Below, one piece after another: positions 1 through 5,614 of a DNA stretch of 5,614 nucleotides. The stretch comes from an uncultured Cellvibrionales bacterium (GTDB lineage: Bacteria; Pseudomonadota; Gammaproteobacteria; Pseudomonadales; UBA7434): the NCBI GenBank assembly GCA_937897785.1, contig CALCNB010000032.1, positions 1 to 5,614 of the forward strand, given 5' to 3'. The position numbers and the translations under genes were made by a program. Below the pieces are notes generated by a model that searched no databases, was not told the origin of the DNA, and saw only the letters and a program-made list of their open reading frames with translations. Each line of letters opens with the position of its first letter. Position 1 is the first letter of the stretch.

Positions 1-1166
1 GGGTTTATCCAAAATTCAAACCACTCCATTCCTGTCACATCATAGCTAAGGCTTTTTCCAAACCCACCAATAAAACCGGTTTGGCCGTTAGAGCCAAAAT
101 CAACTTTCAGTGAATGGCTACCGCCATAATCAGGCGCAACATCTCCTGTGTAACCATTGATATTTCCACCGCCAATGTCACTACCAAAAGCGAACCAAGC
201 GTTAGATGATGGTGATCCATGATCCATATCGTCTATTAAAAGGCTGGTATAGTCAGGTGGAGGGGGAGGCATGATGGTATCAGCGGTCTGATAGACCCTG
301 ACATAATCAATGATGTATTCATTAGGAAATATTGTCCCTGGTTGTGGATTGCCGTCGAAATGTCCGCCCACGGCTAGATTCAGCAACAAATGGAATTTTT
401 TGTCAAAGGGGGCTGGAAACGGACCATTAATGGAGTTCCAAGTGTTGACCGTGTGGTAGTGAATTTCAGTACCTGCATCGTCTTTAATGTACCAGCGAAA
501 TTCAGTGGGCGCCCATTCAACCGCATAAGTATAAAAATTATCGGATGCACTGGTGGGTGTTCGATAGGAACCGCCGGAATATTGGTTGTTTGGCCAATTG
601 CCACCGAAGTGAATGGTGCCGAAAATGTTATCTGGGTCGCTACCCCTTGACTCCATGATGTCAATTTCACCTGAGGCGGCCCAACTACCATAAGGCGAAT
701 TGGTTGGCAGCATCCAAAATGCGGGCCATAAGCCTTGGCCCGAAGGTAATTTAGCCCGCATTTCGATTCGACCATAAGTCCATTCAGCGTTATTTTTTGT
801 CCGCATTCTGCTAGAGCTATAAGCATAACCCCCAATGTAGTCTTTACGTGCCGTTATCGTTAAAAAACCATTGGCCACAGTAGCATTCTGCTTACGATAG
901 AATTGAAGTTCGTTATTGCCCCAGCCAGTGAGACCTTGGTCGCTGCCAGTTCCTAATTGAAATTCCCAAATTGATTCATCGACTTCTGTCCCGTTAAATT
1001 CATCTTCCCAGAGTAGTGTGCAAGGAACGCTGCATTGCGCGCTTGCTTGATACAGAAAAAAGAACGATGACAGGCCAATGATTACTGCAAGAAAATATTT
1101 GGCCATGGACATGTTGGTCAACTTGAGGGTTAGCGTAGACATGATTGTGGGCCTAATTTTTAACAT
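1..1166 (-). CDS. Secreted GH16 beta-1,3-glucanase (laminarinase type), 3' end outside window
   Basis: Hydrolyses internal beta-1,3 (or mixed-linkage) glucan bonds, most likely laminarin, in the periplasm or outside the cell. The frame is open for 388 codons and leaves the window without a stop. Residues 21-43 form a Sec signal peptide (MAKYFLAV, hydrophobic core, ASA before Q44); C45 does not sit in a lipobox. The GH16 domain covers about 51-293: WEDEFNG at 53-59, GWGNNELQFY at 81-90, GLWPAFWML at 145-153, and the catalytic motif GEIDIME at 166-172 with nucleophile E167, helper D169 and acid/base E172. HFGGNWPNNQYSGG after it is typical of laminarinases rather than agarases or carrageenases. 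A proline linker (300-304) leads into a second module starting IDDMDHG (311-317), which resembles galactose-binding-fold carbohydrate-binding domains; it is cut by the edge. Start: an in-frame TGA lies just upstream of the ATG at 1166, and GAGA stands 7 nt before it. ATGs at 1142, 1112 or 1106 would give a more usual signal peptide length. It is divergent from the kinase gene. Confidence 0.93.
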   Translation of the reverse strand, partial: MLKIRPTIMSTLTLKLTNMSMAKYFLAVIIGLSSFFFLYQASAQCSVPCTLLWEDEFNGTEVDESIWEFQLGTGSDQGLTGWGNNELQFYRKQNATVANGFLTITARKDYIGGYAYSSSRMRTKNNAEWTYGRIEMRAKLPSGQGLWPAFWMLPTNSPYGSWAASGEIDIMESRGSDPDNIFGTIHFGGNWPNNQYSGGSYRTPTSASDNFYTYAVEWAPTEFRWYIKDDAGTEIHYHTVNTWNSINGPFPAPFDKKFHLLLNLAVGGHFDGNPQPGTIFPNEYIIDYVRVYQTADTIMPPPPPDYTSLLIDDMDHGSPSSNAWFAFGSDIGGGNINGYTGDVAPDYGGSHSLKVDFGSNGQTGFIGGFGKSLSYDVTGMEWFEFWIN

Positions 1167-1359
1167 GTAAAAATCTCATTCTTTGGGATTGATGATTGGG
1201 CGAATATTGACCAATATACAATATATGTGATTGAATTAACATGCAATTCGTTATAAGTTGATTGAGTTAAGCGGATATATACGATGAAATGGATAATTAA
1301 TACGATGGTTGGCTTGTACAGTAAGCCGCATTATTTAGAAATTTTATTTTTAAATTCAG
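1167..1359. promoter_or_regulatory. Divergent intergenic region between glucanase and kinase genes
   Basis: This AT-rich stretch must hold the start signals for both divergent genes. For the glucanase (minus strand) a possible promoter is -35 TTGCAT at 1246-1241 and -10 TATTGT at 1223-1218 with a 17-bp spacer. Its start point would fall on the palindrome listed separately. For the kinase (plus strand) there are competing weak candidates: TTGAAT 1231-1236 with TATAAG 1252-1257 (15 bp), or TTGATT 1258-1263 with TACGAT 1280-1285 (16 bp). A small inverted repeat, GGCTT at 1311-1315 and AAGCC at 1323-1327, lies 33 nt before the kinase start and could form a short RNA hairpin. The heptamer CAATATA is repeated head to tail at 1212-1218 and 1219-1225. 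All of this is pattern reading; no promoter matches the consensus well. Confidence 0.45.
1204..1217. promoter_or_regulatory. Perfect palindrome, possible operator of the glucanase gene
   Basis: ATATTG-AC-CAATAT is a perfect 6-bp inverted repeat with a 2-bp centre. It lies just downstream of the best -10 candidate of the glucanase gene and 38 bp before its start codon, where a repressor site would be expected. It lacks the central CG of typical LacI-family operators and does not look like a LytTR site. No binding protein can be named from the sequence. Confidence 0.3.
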
Positions 1360-2589
1360 ATGGTTACTTCAGCTGATAATACGATTCAAAACGTTATTCT
1401 AACAGGCAGCCCAATCGCTATGCAAAACTTTCTATCAGCAAACAATCCAGCGCCAGAAGGGGCTCTAAACAGCTTTTCTACCTATCTCCTCGAAAAGATA
1501 GCGATTGGTTCGCCACTTTTTTGGATCATGAACAGCTTGTACTGGTCAACGTTGGCCTTGGCATCATTCCTAACCTTAAACTTGTGGTACGGCACTGGCG
1601 CTTGGTCTGATATCGCTCATACGATAGTGCAATCATTAATTGGTTTTGTTTTGGTTCTACCCCTACATCGAATTTATATAAACGCATGGCATCGCAGTTT
1701 TTTTTACCGCCTTGTCAATGCGTCTATTGCGATTATCCTATTGGCCACACTATGGACCATCACAAGGATGTGGATTTTTATCTTGATGACGCCAGCAGAA
1801 GATGATTTGTGGAATGAATTTGGCGGTTGGTACTTTAGTGGTATTTTCATTTTTCTGGGCTGGTCAGCGCTTTATCATGGTGTTGTTTATTATGAGTTGG
1901 TTCAAAGTGAGCGTCAAAAAAGACTTGCCGTTGCAGCCACGGTTCGGCTAGAAAAGTTGAAACGTTTAGAGGCCGAGAAATCAGCCTCAGATGCGCGATT
2001 ACAAATGTTAAGATATCAGTTAAATCCGCACTTTTTATTTAATACTCTCAATGCCATCAGCGCCTTTATCACCGTTGATGAATCAGATAACGCTAAGTTC
2101 ATGCTTCAGCGTTTAAGCCATTTTTTACGCTACTCCCTTGAAGATAACTCGATAGAAACTATTCCTTTATCGCAAGACATTGATGCGCTAAAACTCTATG
2201 TCGCTATCGAAGAGGTAAGATTTTCTGATCGTTTAAAAGTCATTTATGATATTGATTCAGAAGCTTTAAATGTAAAAGTGCCCAGTATGATATTACAACC
2301 ATTGGTCGAAAATGCATTGAAATATGGAGTCTCACAAAACGAGGCGCAATCGATTATTTCTATCTCAGCAAAAATTGTTGATCAAAAGCTTAGCTTAACT
2401 GTTCAGGATGATGGTCCAGGTCTGCCTAAAAATAAAGCAGACTTTGAATGTTTTGAGAATTATTCTGGGGTAGGGCTTAAAAACACTGAGGCCCGCCTGC
2501 ATGCGTTTTACGAGGGTAATTATACCTTTACCATAGAGAATATCGCACCCAGAGGGGCTTTGGTCACATTGCTATTGCCTCTTGAGTAA
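1360..2589 (+). CDS. LytS/YehU-type sensor histidine kinase
   Basis: Inner-membrane sensor kinase that would autophosphorylate on histidine and pass the phosphate to the LytTR regulator encoded next. Length is 409 residues. A soluble N-terminus (1-50) precedes four predicted membrane helices at about 53-76, 86-106, 115-143 and 156-180. A charged, probably coiled-coil linker follows (181-216). The His_kinase domain (PF06580 family) has the hallmark LNPHFLFNTLNAIS at 221-234 with phospho-acceptor H224. The HATPase domain shows the N-box LVENALKYG (315-323, N318), the G1 box DDGPG (350-354) and the G2 box GVGLKN (370-375). All catalytic boxes look intact. There is no periplasmic or PAS sensor domain, so the signal is probably read by the membrane part, as in BtsS and YpdA. 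The ATG at 1360 is the first after an in-frame TAA but has no Shine-Dalgarno sequence; M21 (1420) is an alternative. The sensed molecule is unknown. Confidence 0.93.
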   Translation: MVTSADNTIQNVILTGSPIAMQNFLSANNPAPEGALNSFSTYLLEKIAIGSPLFWIMNSLYWSTLALASFLTLNLWYGTGAWSDIAHTIVQSLIGFVLVLPLHRIYINAWHRSFFYRLVNASIAIILLATLWTITRMWIFILMTPAEDDLWNEFGGWYFSGIFIFLGWSALYHGVVYYELVQSERQKRLAVAATVRLEKLKRLEAEKSASDARLQMLRYQLNPHFLFNTLNAISAFITVDESDNAKFMLQRLSHFLRYSLEDNSIETIPLSQDIDALKLYVAIEEVRFSDRLKVIYDIDSEALNVKVPSMILQPLVENALKYGVSQNEAQSIISISAKIVDQKLSLTVQDDGPGLPKNKADFECFENYSGVGLKNTEARLHAFYEGNYTFTIENIAPRGALVTLLLPLE

Positions 2590-2616
2590 GAACTCGGTAT
2601 AAGGATCCGTCTTACT
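2585..2616 (+). other. Hairpin across the kinase stop codon and the kinase-regulator gap
   Basis: AGTAAGA (2585-2591) pairs fully with TCTTACT (2610-2616). Inside it CGG (2595-2597) pairs with CCG (2607-2609), leaving a 3-nt bulge (2592-2594) and a 9-nt loop (2598-2606). The loop contains AAGGA (2601-2605), the only Shine-Dalgarno-like sequence before the regulator gene, but it is 28 nt from that ATG. The structure includes the kinase TAA stop and is not followed by a T-run, so it does not look like an intrinsic terminator. It may tune translation or RNA stability between the two genes; that role is inference. Confidence 0.4.
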
Positions 2617-2633
2617 TATCTCTGACCACAACT

Positions 2634-3473
2634 ATGATAAAAAAACTGACGACTATACTCGCTGACGATGAGCCTTTGGCACTACGGTTTCTTCAATCGA
2701 CCCTTGATGATTTTGATTCTATTGAAATTGTCGCAAGTTGTAAAAGTGGTCGTGAAGCACTGACGGCGATCAACAACCTTGCTCCTGACCTGTTATTTCT
2801 AGATATTCAAATGCCAGGCATGAATGGTTTTGAGTTAGTTAAAAATATTCAAGCTGATATCATGCCAATGATTATCTTCGTTACCGCCTATGATCAATTT
2901 GCCCTAGCAGCATTTGACTTGCATGCCGTTGACTATCTGCTTAAGCCCTTAGATTCTGAAAGAGTCGGTATTGCCATCGATAGAGCCCTTGAGCGAGCCA
3001 ATAATCCGAGTCGTCGTTCAATGACAGAGGAAAGCAAAGGCGGCCTTATTTCTGCCATCGCCAGCATGTCGGATAAAGTCGAGGCCTTGTCCCAAGGTGA
3101 TAAGTCTTACTCGAGTAGTTCAGGAAACCCTGAAAATACGACTCGAAAGCTTTCTATTAAAGATGGTGACACAATTACTGTGATAGACGAGACATCAATT
3201 GATTGGATTGATGCCGCCGGTGATTATATGTGTATTCATGTAGATGGTGAAACACATATCATGCGCAGTACTTTAAATGACCTACTCAGTCGTTTAGATC
3301 AACAAATTTTTAAGCGAATTCATCGGTCTACGGTCGTCAATGTCAATCGTATTCGACAGGTACAACGCCACACCAAAGGTGAATTCTTTTTGCATCTCGA
3401 TTGTGACCATAGTTTAAAAGCGAGCCGTCATTATAAAGAGGTTATAAAAAATCTTCTTTTGGACACTCAATAA
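2634..3473 (+). CDS. LytTR-family response regulator
   Basis: DNA-binding partner of the kinase just upstream, 44 nt away on the same strand and probably in one operon. Length is 279 residues. The receiver domain (about 5-122) has the acidic pair D11/D12, phospho-acceptor D57 in FLDIQMPG, T84 in IFVTAYDQ and K104 in YLLKPLD, so all phosphotransfer residues are present. A long, serine-rich linker (about 123-169) leads to the LytTR DNA-binding domain (about 171-275), with the typical IDWIDAAGDYMCIHVDG near 188-205, FKRIHRSTVVNVNRI at 226-240 and LKASRHY at 261-267. The domain order matches BtsR, YpdB and AlgR. The ATG is placed exactly where the family begins (MIKKLTTILADDEP), but no Shine-Dalgarno lies within the normal distance. 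Likely targets, by analogy with BtsSR/YpdAB, are nearby transport genes; this is not shown by the sequence. Confidence 0.94.
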   Translation: MIKKLTTILADDEPLALRFLQSTLDDFDSIEIVASCKSGREALTAINNLAPDLLFLDIQMPGMNGFELVKNIQADIMPMIIFVTAYDQFALAAFDLHAVDYLLKPLDSERVGIAIDRALERANNPSRRSMTEESKGGLISAIASMSDKVEALSQGDKSYSSSSGNPENTTRKLSIKDGDTITVIDETSIDWIDAAGDYMCIHVDGETHIMRSTLNDLLSRLDQQIFKRIHRSTVVNVNRIRQVQRHTKGEFFLHLDCDHSLKASRHYKEVIKNLLLDTQ

Positions 3474-3851
3474 CTATTATCTTCTCTGAAATACTGACGC
3501 CTTTTTTGCGATCATTCTTATAGTGTCAATCATGCTCTCAGGGTGTGTTCTATGGCTAAGCCATCAGATTCACCGTTCCATCGCTTTTATTGCCGCATGG
3601 CTGCCACCCAGTGAAGGGCAGTCAGTCAGCGATGTTATTTTTTCTGATGACAGCGCTGGCATAGCTAATGACTTTCGGGGTAAACTTGTCCCTTTGTTAG
3701 TCATAGGTACCTGATTAAGTGCCTCACAATATAGGCGACAACGACTCTCAACCGTTATTTTCATTGTCTATGGCCTTCATGACGCTCAGACATCTCACAT
3801 GCCTTGGCTTGATGAACAGTAACTTACAATAATATAAGCGAGTATTTAACT
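3474..3851. other. 378-bp gap between regulator and permease genes, no convincing gene
   Basis: No known family or RNA gene is recognisable. A 63-codon frame at 3523-3714 (plus, GTG start) and a 64-codon frame at 3570-3764 (minus) lack ribosome-binding sites and family features. The plus frame continues upstream without a stop to 3490 and would encode a hydrophobic run. A perfect inverted repeat, ATGGCT-A-AGCCAT, is at 3552-3564. No T-run hairpin follows the regulator stop, so read-through into the permease is possible. Near the permease, candidate promoter elements are TTGGCT (3804-3809) or TTGATG (3809-3814) with TACAAT (3825-3830) or TATAAG (3833-3838); the spacings are imperfect. The gap is long enough to give the permease its own regulated promoter. 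Confidence 0.5.
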
Positions 3852-5081
3852 ATGTCGGATGCACATTCAGTTCAATCGAATAATGATAACTATGGCTTTG
3901 CGCTAGTTTCTCTCACTTCACTGTTTTTTATGTGGGGTTTAATCACCAGTCTTAACGATGTACTTATTCCTCGTTTAAAAGCGGTTTTTGATCTGAGCTA
4001 CACCGAGGCAATGATGATTCAGTTTTGTTTCTTCTTTGCTTATTTTGTCGTTTCGCTTCCTGCGGGTAGCTTGATTAAACGGATCGGCTACAAATCGGGT
4101 GTTGTGGTGGGGCTGATTATTGCCGGCATCGGTTGTGCCTGTTTTTATCCTGCGGCGGCTTATGAATCCTACAACTACTTTTTAGCAGCGCTTTTCGTCC
4201 TTGCTGCGGGCATTACTATTTTACAGGTCGCTGCAAACCCTTACGTGACAGCCTTAGGCAACCCAGTTACCGCAAGTAGCCGACTCACGTTGACTCAAGC
4301 TTTTAATTCGCTTGGCACAACCGTAGGCCCTTGGCTAGGTGGTATATTAATTCTAACCTCCGCCACCTCTGCGGTAGAGTCATCAGTGACGGATGCAAGC
4401 TCTGTTCAAATGCCTTACTTGGTTCTAGCCGCCACCCTTATCGTAATGTCGGTTATTTTTGCGATGCTCAAACTGCCTGAGATTGAAGACGAGGAGCCAA
4501 CCGTATCTGCAGAGATTGAAGGCTCTGCTTGGAATTATACCCACCTTGTCTTAGGTGCGGTCGCTATCTTTGTTTATGTTGGCGCTGAAGTCTCTATTGG
4601 TAGCTTTTTAATTAACTTTTTAGGTGAAGAGTCGATTGCTGGGCTTGAAGAAATGGAAGCGGCTAAGTACGTTTCTTTTTATTGGGCTGGCGCCATGGTG
4701 GGTCGCTTCATTGGTGCGGCGGCGATGCAGAAGATCGCTGCCGGCAAAGCCTTGGCCTTCAATGCTATTGCTGCATCGATACTGGTTGCTATTACTGTAT
4801 TTAGCTCCGGTGCATTAGCTATGTGGGCTATCTTGTTAGTGGGCTTATTTAATTCAATTATGTTCCCGACTATCTTTAGCTTAGGGGTGGCAGGGCTAGG
4901 CGAACATACCAGTCAGGGTTCAGGCATTCTATGCTTGGCTATCGTTGGTGGTGCTTTATTACCATTGCTGCAAGGCCTTTTAGCGGATACTTACGGCGTT
5001 CAAAACGCCTTTGCACTCGCCATTATTTGCTATGCATATATTGCTTATTACGGCTTGAAAGGCTCAAAAATAAAATCGTAA
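3852..5081 (+). CDS. FHS-family MFS sugar/H+ symporter (GluP/FucP-like)
   Basis: Inner-membrane proton-coupled importer of a hexose, most likely glucose or galactose. Its 409 residues give twelve predicted membrane helices, with a cytoplasmic N-terminus and a polar central loop near 208-228. Family marks are FFMWGLITSLNDVLIPRLK (25-43), FFAYFVVSLPAG (61-72), LQVAANPYVTALG (124-136), LTQAFNSLGTTVGP (147-160), VYVGAEVSIGSFL (241-253), FNSIMFPTIFSLGV (333-346) and the C-terminal GGALLPLLQGLLAD (366-379). D36 matches the proton-coupling D46 of E. coli FucP. Q125 stands where FucP has the essential E135; glutamine there is, to my knowledge, the rule in glucose/galactose (GluP) members, so I prefer that subgroup to fucose transport. 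AAGCGAG, 9 nt before the ATG, is a fair ribosome-binding site. Lying beside a glucanase and a LytS/LytTR pair, it probably imports glucan breakdown products; disaccharide or N-acetylglucosamine transport cannot be excluded. Confidence 0.9.
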   Translation: MSDAHSVQSNNDNYGFALVSLTSLFFMWGLITSLNDVLIPRLKAVFDLSYTEAMMIQFCFFFAYFVVSLPAGSLIKRIGYKSGVVVGLIIAGIGCACFYPAAAYESYNYFLAALFVLAAGITILQVAANPYVTALGNPVTASSRLTLTQAFNSLGTTVGPWLGGILILTSATSAVESSVTDASSVQMPYLVLAATLIVMSVIFAMLKLPEIEDEEPTVSAEIEGSAWNYTHLVLGAVAIFVYVGAEVSIGSFLINFLGEESIAGLEEMEAAKYVSFYWAGAMVGRFIGAAAMQKIAAGKALAFNAIAASILVAITVFSSGALAMWAILLVGLFNSIMFPTIFSLGVAGLGEHTSQGSGILCLAIVGGALLPLLQGLLADTYGVQNAFALAIICYAYIAYYGLKGSKIKS

Positions 5082-5096
5082 CGGGTTGATTATAAG

Positions 5097-5128
5097 ACTC
5101 TGCGGGCATTTAAAAACGCCTGTAGAGT
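5097..5128 (+). terminator. Stem-loop terminator after the permease gene
   Basis: ACTCTGCGGGC (5097-5107) pairs with GCCTGTAGAGT (5118-5128): an 11-bp stem with two G-T wobbles and a 10-nt loop, 15 nt after the permease stop codon. The downstream TTATTTA is only a modest U-tract. The opposite gene fragment stops on the last base of this structure, so it could also end transcription from the minus strand, although no T-run follows on that side. Confidence 0.65.
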
Positions 5129-5614
5129 TATTTAGCTGGAAAAAATGAAGTTGATGAGACGTCTCCAAAAGTACATGCTTTTTGTTGCCCTATTTTTCCT
5201 CCGAACCCTTGCGCTGCATCTTCTAATAAAAACAAGTTTTTTGCTTTTGCGAAATCATTGATCAATCTATATCTGGCAGGAAGACCAAAAAGGTCAACAG
5301 AAATTATTGCTTTTGGCTTTAGTCCTTCAAAAACTGCTTTATCATATGCTTCTTCTAATCCATTTGGATCTAAATTAAAAGTTTTAGGATATATATCACA
5401 AAAAACCGGAGTTGCCCCCAGTAAAGCTATAACCTCAGCTGTAGCTATATAACTAAAAGATGTTGTTATAACTGCATCCCCTGGGCCAATACCTTTTGCC
5501 ATAAGCGGAATTATTAAAGCATCTGTACCTGAGGAACAAGATATACAATGTTTAGCATCAACATAAGATTTTAATTTTTCTTCAAGTTGAAAAACTTCAG
5601 GTCCCATAATATAT
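5128..5614 (-). pseudogene. Truncated WbpE-like DegT/DnrJ/EryC1 sugar aminotransferase fragment
   Basis: The family consists of PLP enzymes that aminate keto-nucleotide sugars for O-antigen, capsule or glycan synthesis; WbpE, which acts on a UDP-keto-uronic acid, is the closest type I recognise. The frame enters from the right edge: codons for Tyr and Ile precede the Met at 5607, giving YIMGPEVFQLEEKL, an internal family motif, so this Met is not the start. Counting from it, SGTDA (26-30) contacts the cofactor phosphate, LEDAAQ (128-133) holds the aspartate for the pyridine nitrogen, and TSFFPAK (153-159) ends with the Schiff-base lysine. A TAA follows at once, where intact members continue with a glycine-rich segment and about half of the protein. 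An enzyme this short should be inactive. GC is about 35% by hand count, against about half in sampled parts of the permease gene, which points to foreign origin. The family assignment is firm; whether this is natural decay, a recombination junction or an assembly error is open. Confidence 0.85.

Noticed and set aside
390..650. 86-codon plus-strand frame
   Set aside because: Antisense to the GH16 catalytic region, with no ribosome-binding site and no family features.
380..835. 151-codon minus-strand frame
   Set aside because: It is an out-of-frame shadow of the glucanase gene. The glucanase frame on the same strand carries the GH16 catalytic motif and runs unbroken across the region.
3496..3512. 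Rho-independent terminator after the regulator gene (T-run at 3502-3507)
   Set aside because: The T-run has no stable GC-rich stem before it; only a few flanking bases can pair.
3570..3764. 64-codon minus-strand frame in the regulator-permease gap
   Set aside because: No ribosome-binding site, no recognisable domain, and low-complexity mixed composition; best explained as chance.
4624..4818. 64-codon plus-strand frame inside the permease gene
   Set aside because: Shadow frame rich in Trp/Arg/Leu within a clear MFS coding region.
5258..5452. 64-codon plus-strand frame opposite the aminotransferase fragment
   Set aside because: Antisense to a region whose minus-strand frame matches a known enzyme family over its full length.
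5128..5607. A complete 159-residue protein starting at the Met at 5607
   Set aside because: Codons for Tyr and Ile precede this Met and match the internal family motif YIMGPEV, so the frame continues out of the window and this is not a start.

Overview
The window looks like chromosomal DNA of a marine, polysaccharide-degrading gammaproteobacterium (an Alteromonadales or Cellvibrionales type of lifestyle). This is inferred from gene families and moderate GC, not from a marker gene. It holds five protein-coding regions. Two run off the window edges, and one of those two is a broken remnant.

Layout. Positions 1-1166 (minus strand) carry the N-terminal 388 codons of a secreted GH16 beta-1,3-glucanase (laminarinase type): signal peptide, catalytic domain with the EIDIME motif, a proline linker and the start of a C-terminal carbohydrate-binding-like module cut by the window edge. 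A 193-bp divergent intergenic region (1167-1359) with candidate promoters and a perfect 14-bp palindrome separates it from a plus-strand two-component pair. The pair is a LytS/YehU-type membrane histidine kinase (1360-2589) and a LytTR response regulator (2634-3473), joined by a 44-nt gap that can fold into a hairpin. After a 378-bp gap without a convincing gene comes an FHS-family (FucP/GluP-like) sugar/H+ symporter (3852-5081), closed by a strong stem-loop terminator (5097-5128). Convergent to it, and ending on the last base of that stem-loop, is a low-GC fragment of a WbpE-like DegT/DnrJ/EryC1 sugar aminotransferase (5128-5614, minus). Its reading frame stops right after the PLP-binding lysine.

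How the genes may work together (inference). The glucanase would cut beta-glucan outside the cytoplasm and the MFS permease would import the released glucose-type sugar. The LytS/LytTR pair between them is placed like BtsSR and YpdAB of E. coli, which sense a small metabolite and switch on a transporter gene. The module would then be a compact sense-digest-import unit for laminarin-like glucan. The aminotransferase fragment belongs to surface-polysaccharide synthesis, is unrelated to this module, and marks a recombination junction or the edge of a horizontally acquired cell-surface glycan locus.

No tRNA, rRNA, CRISPR array or complete insertion sequence was seen. I found no clear evidence of a wholly new system. 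The most unusual points are the break exactly at the catalytic lysine and stem-loop, the hairpin between kinase and regulator, and the transporter substitution that separates it from true fucose permeases.
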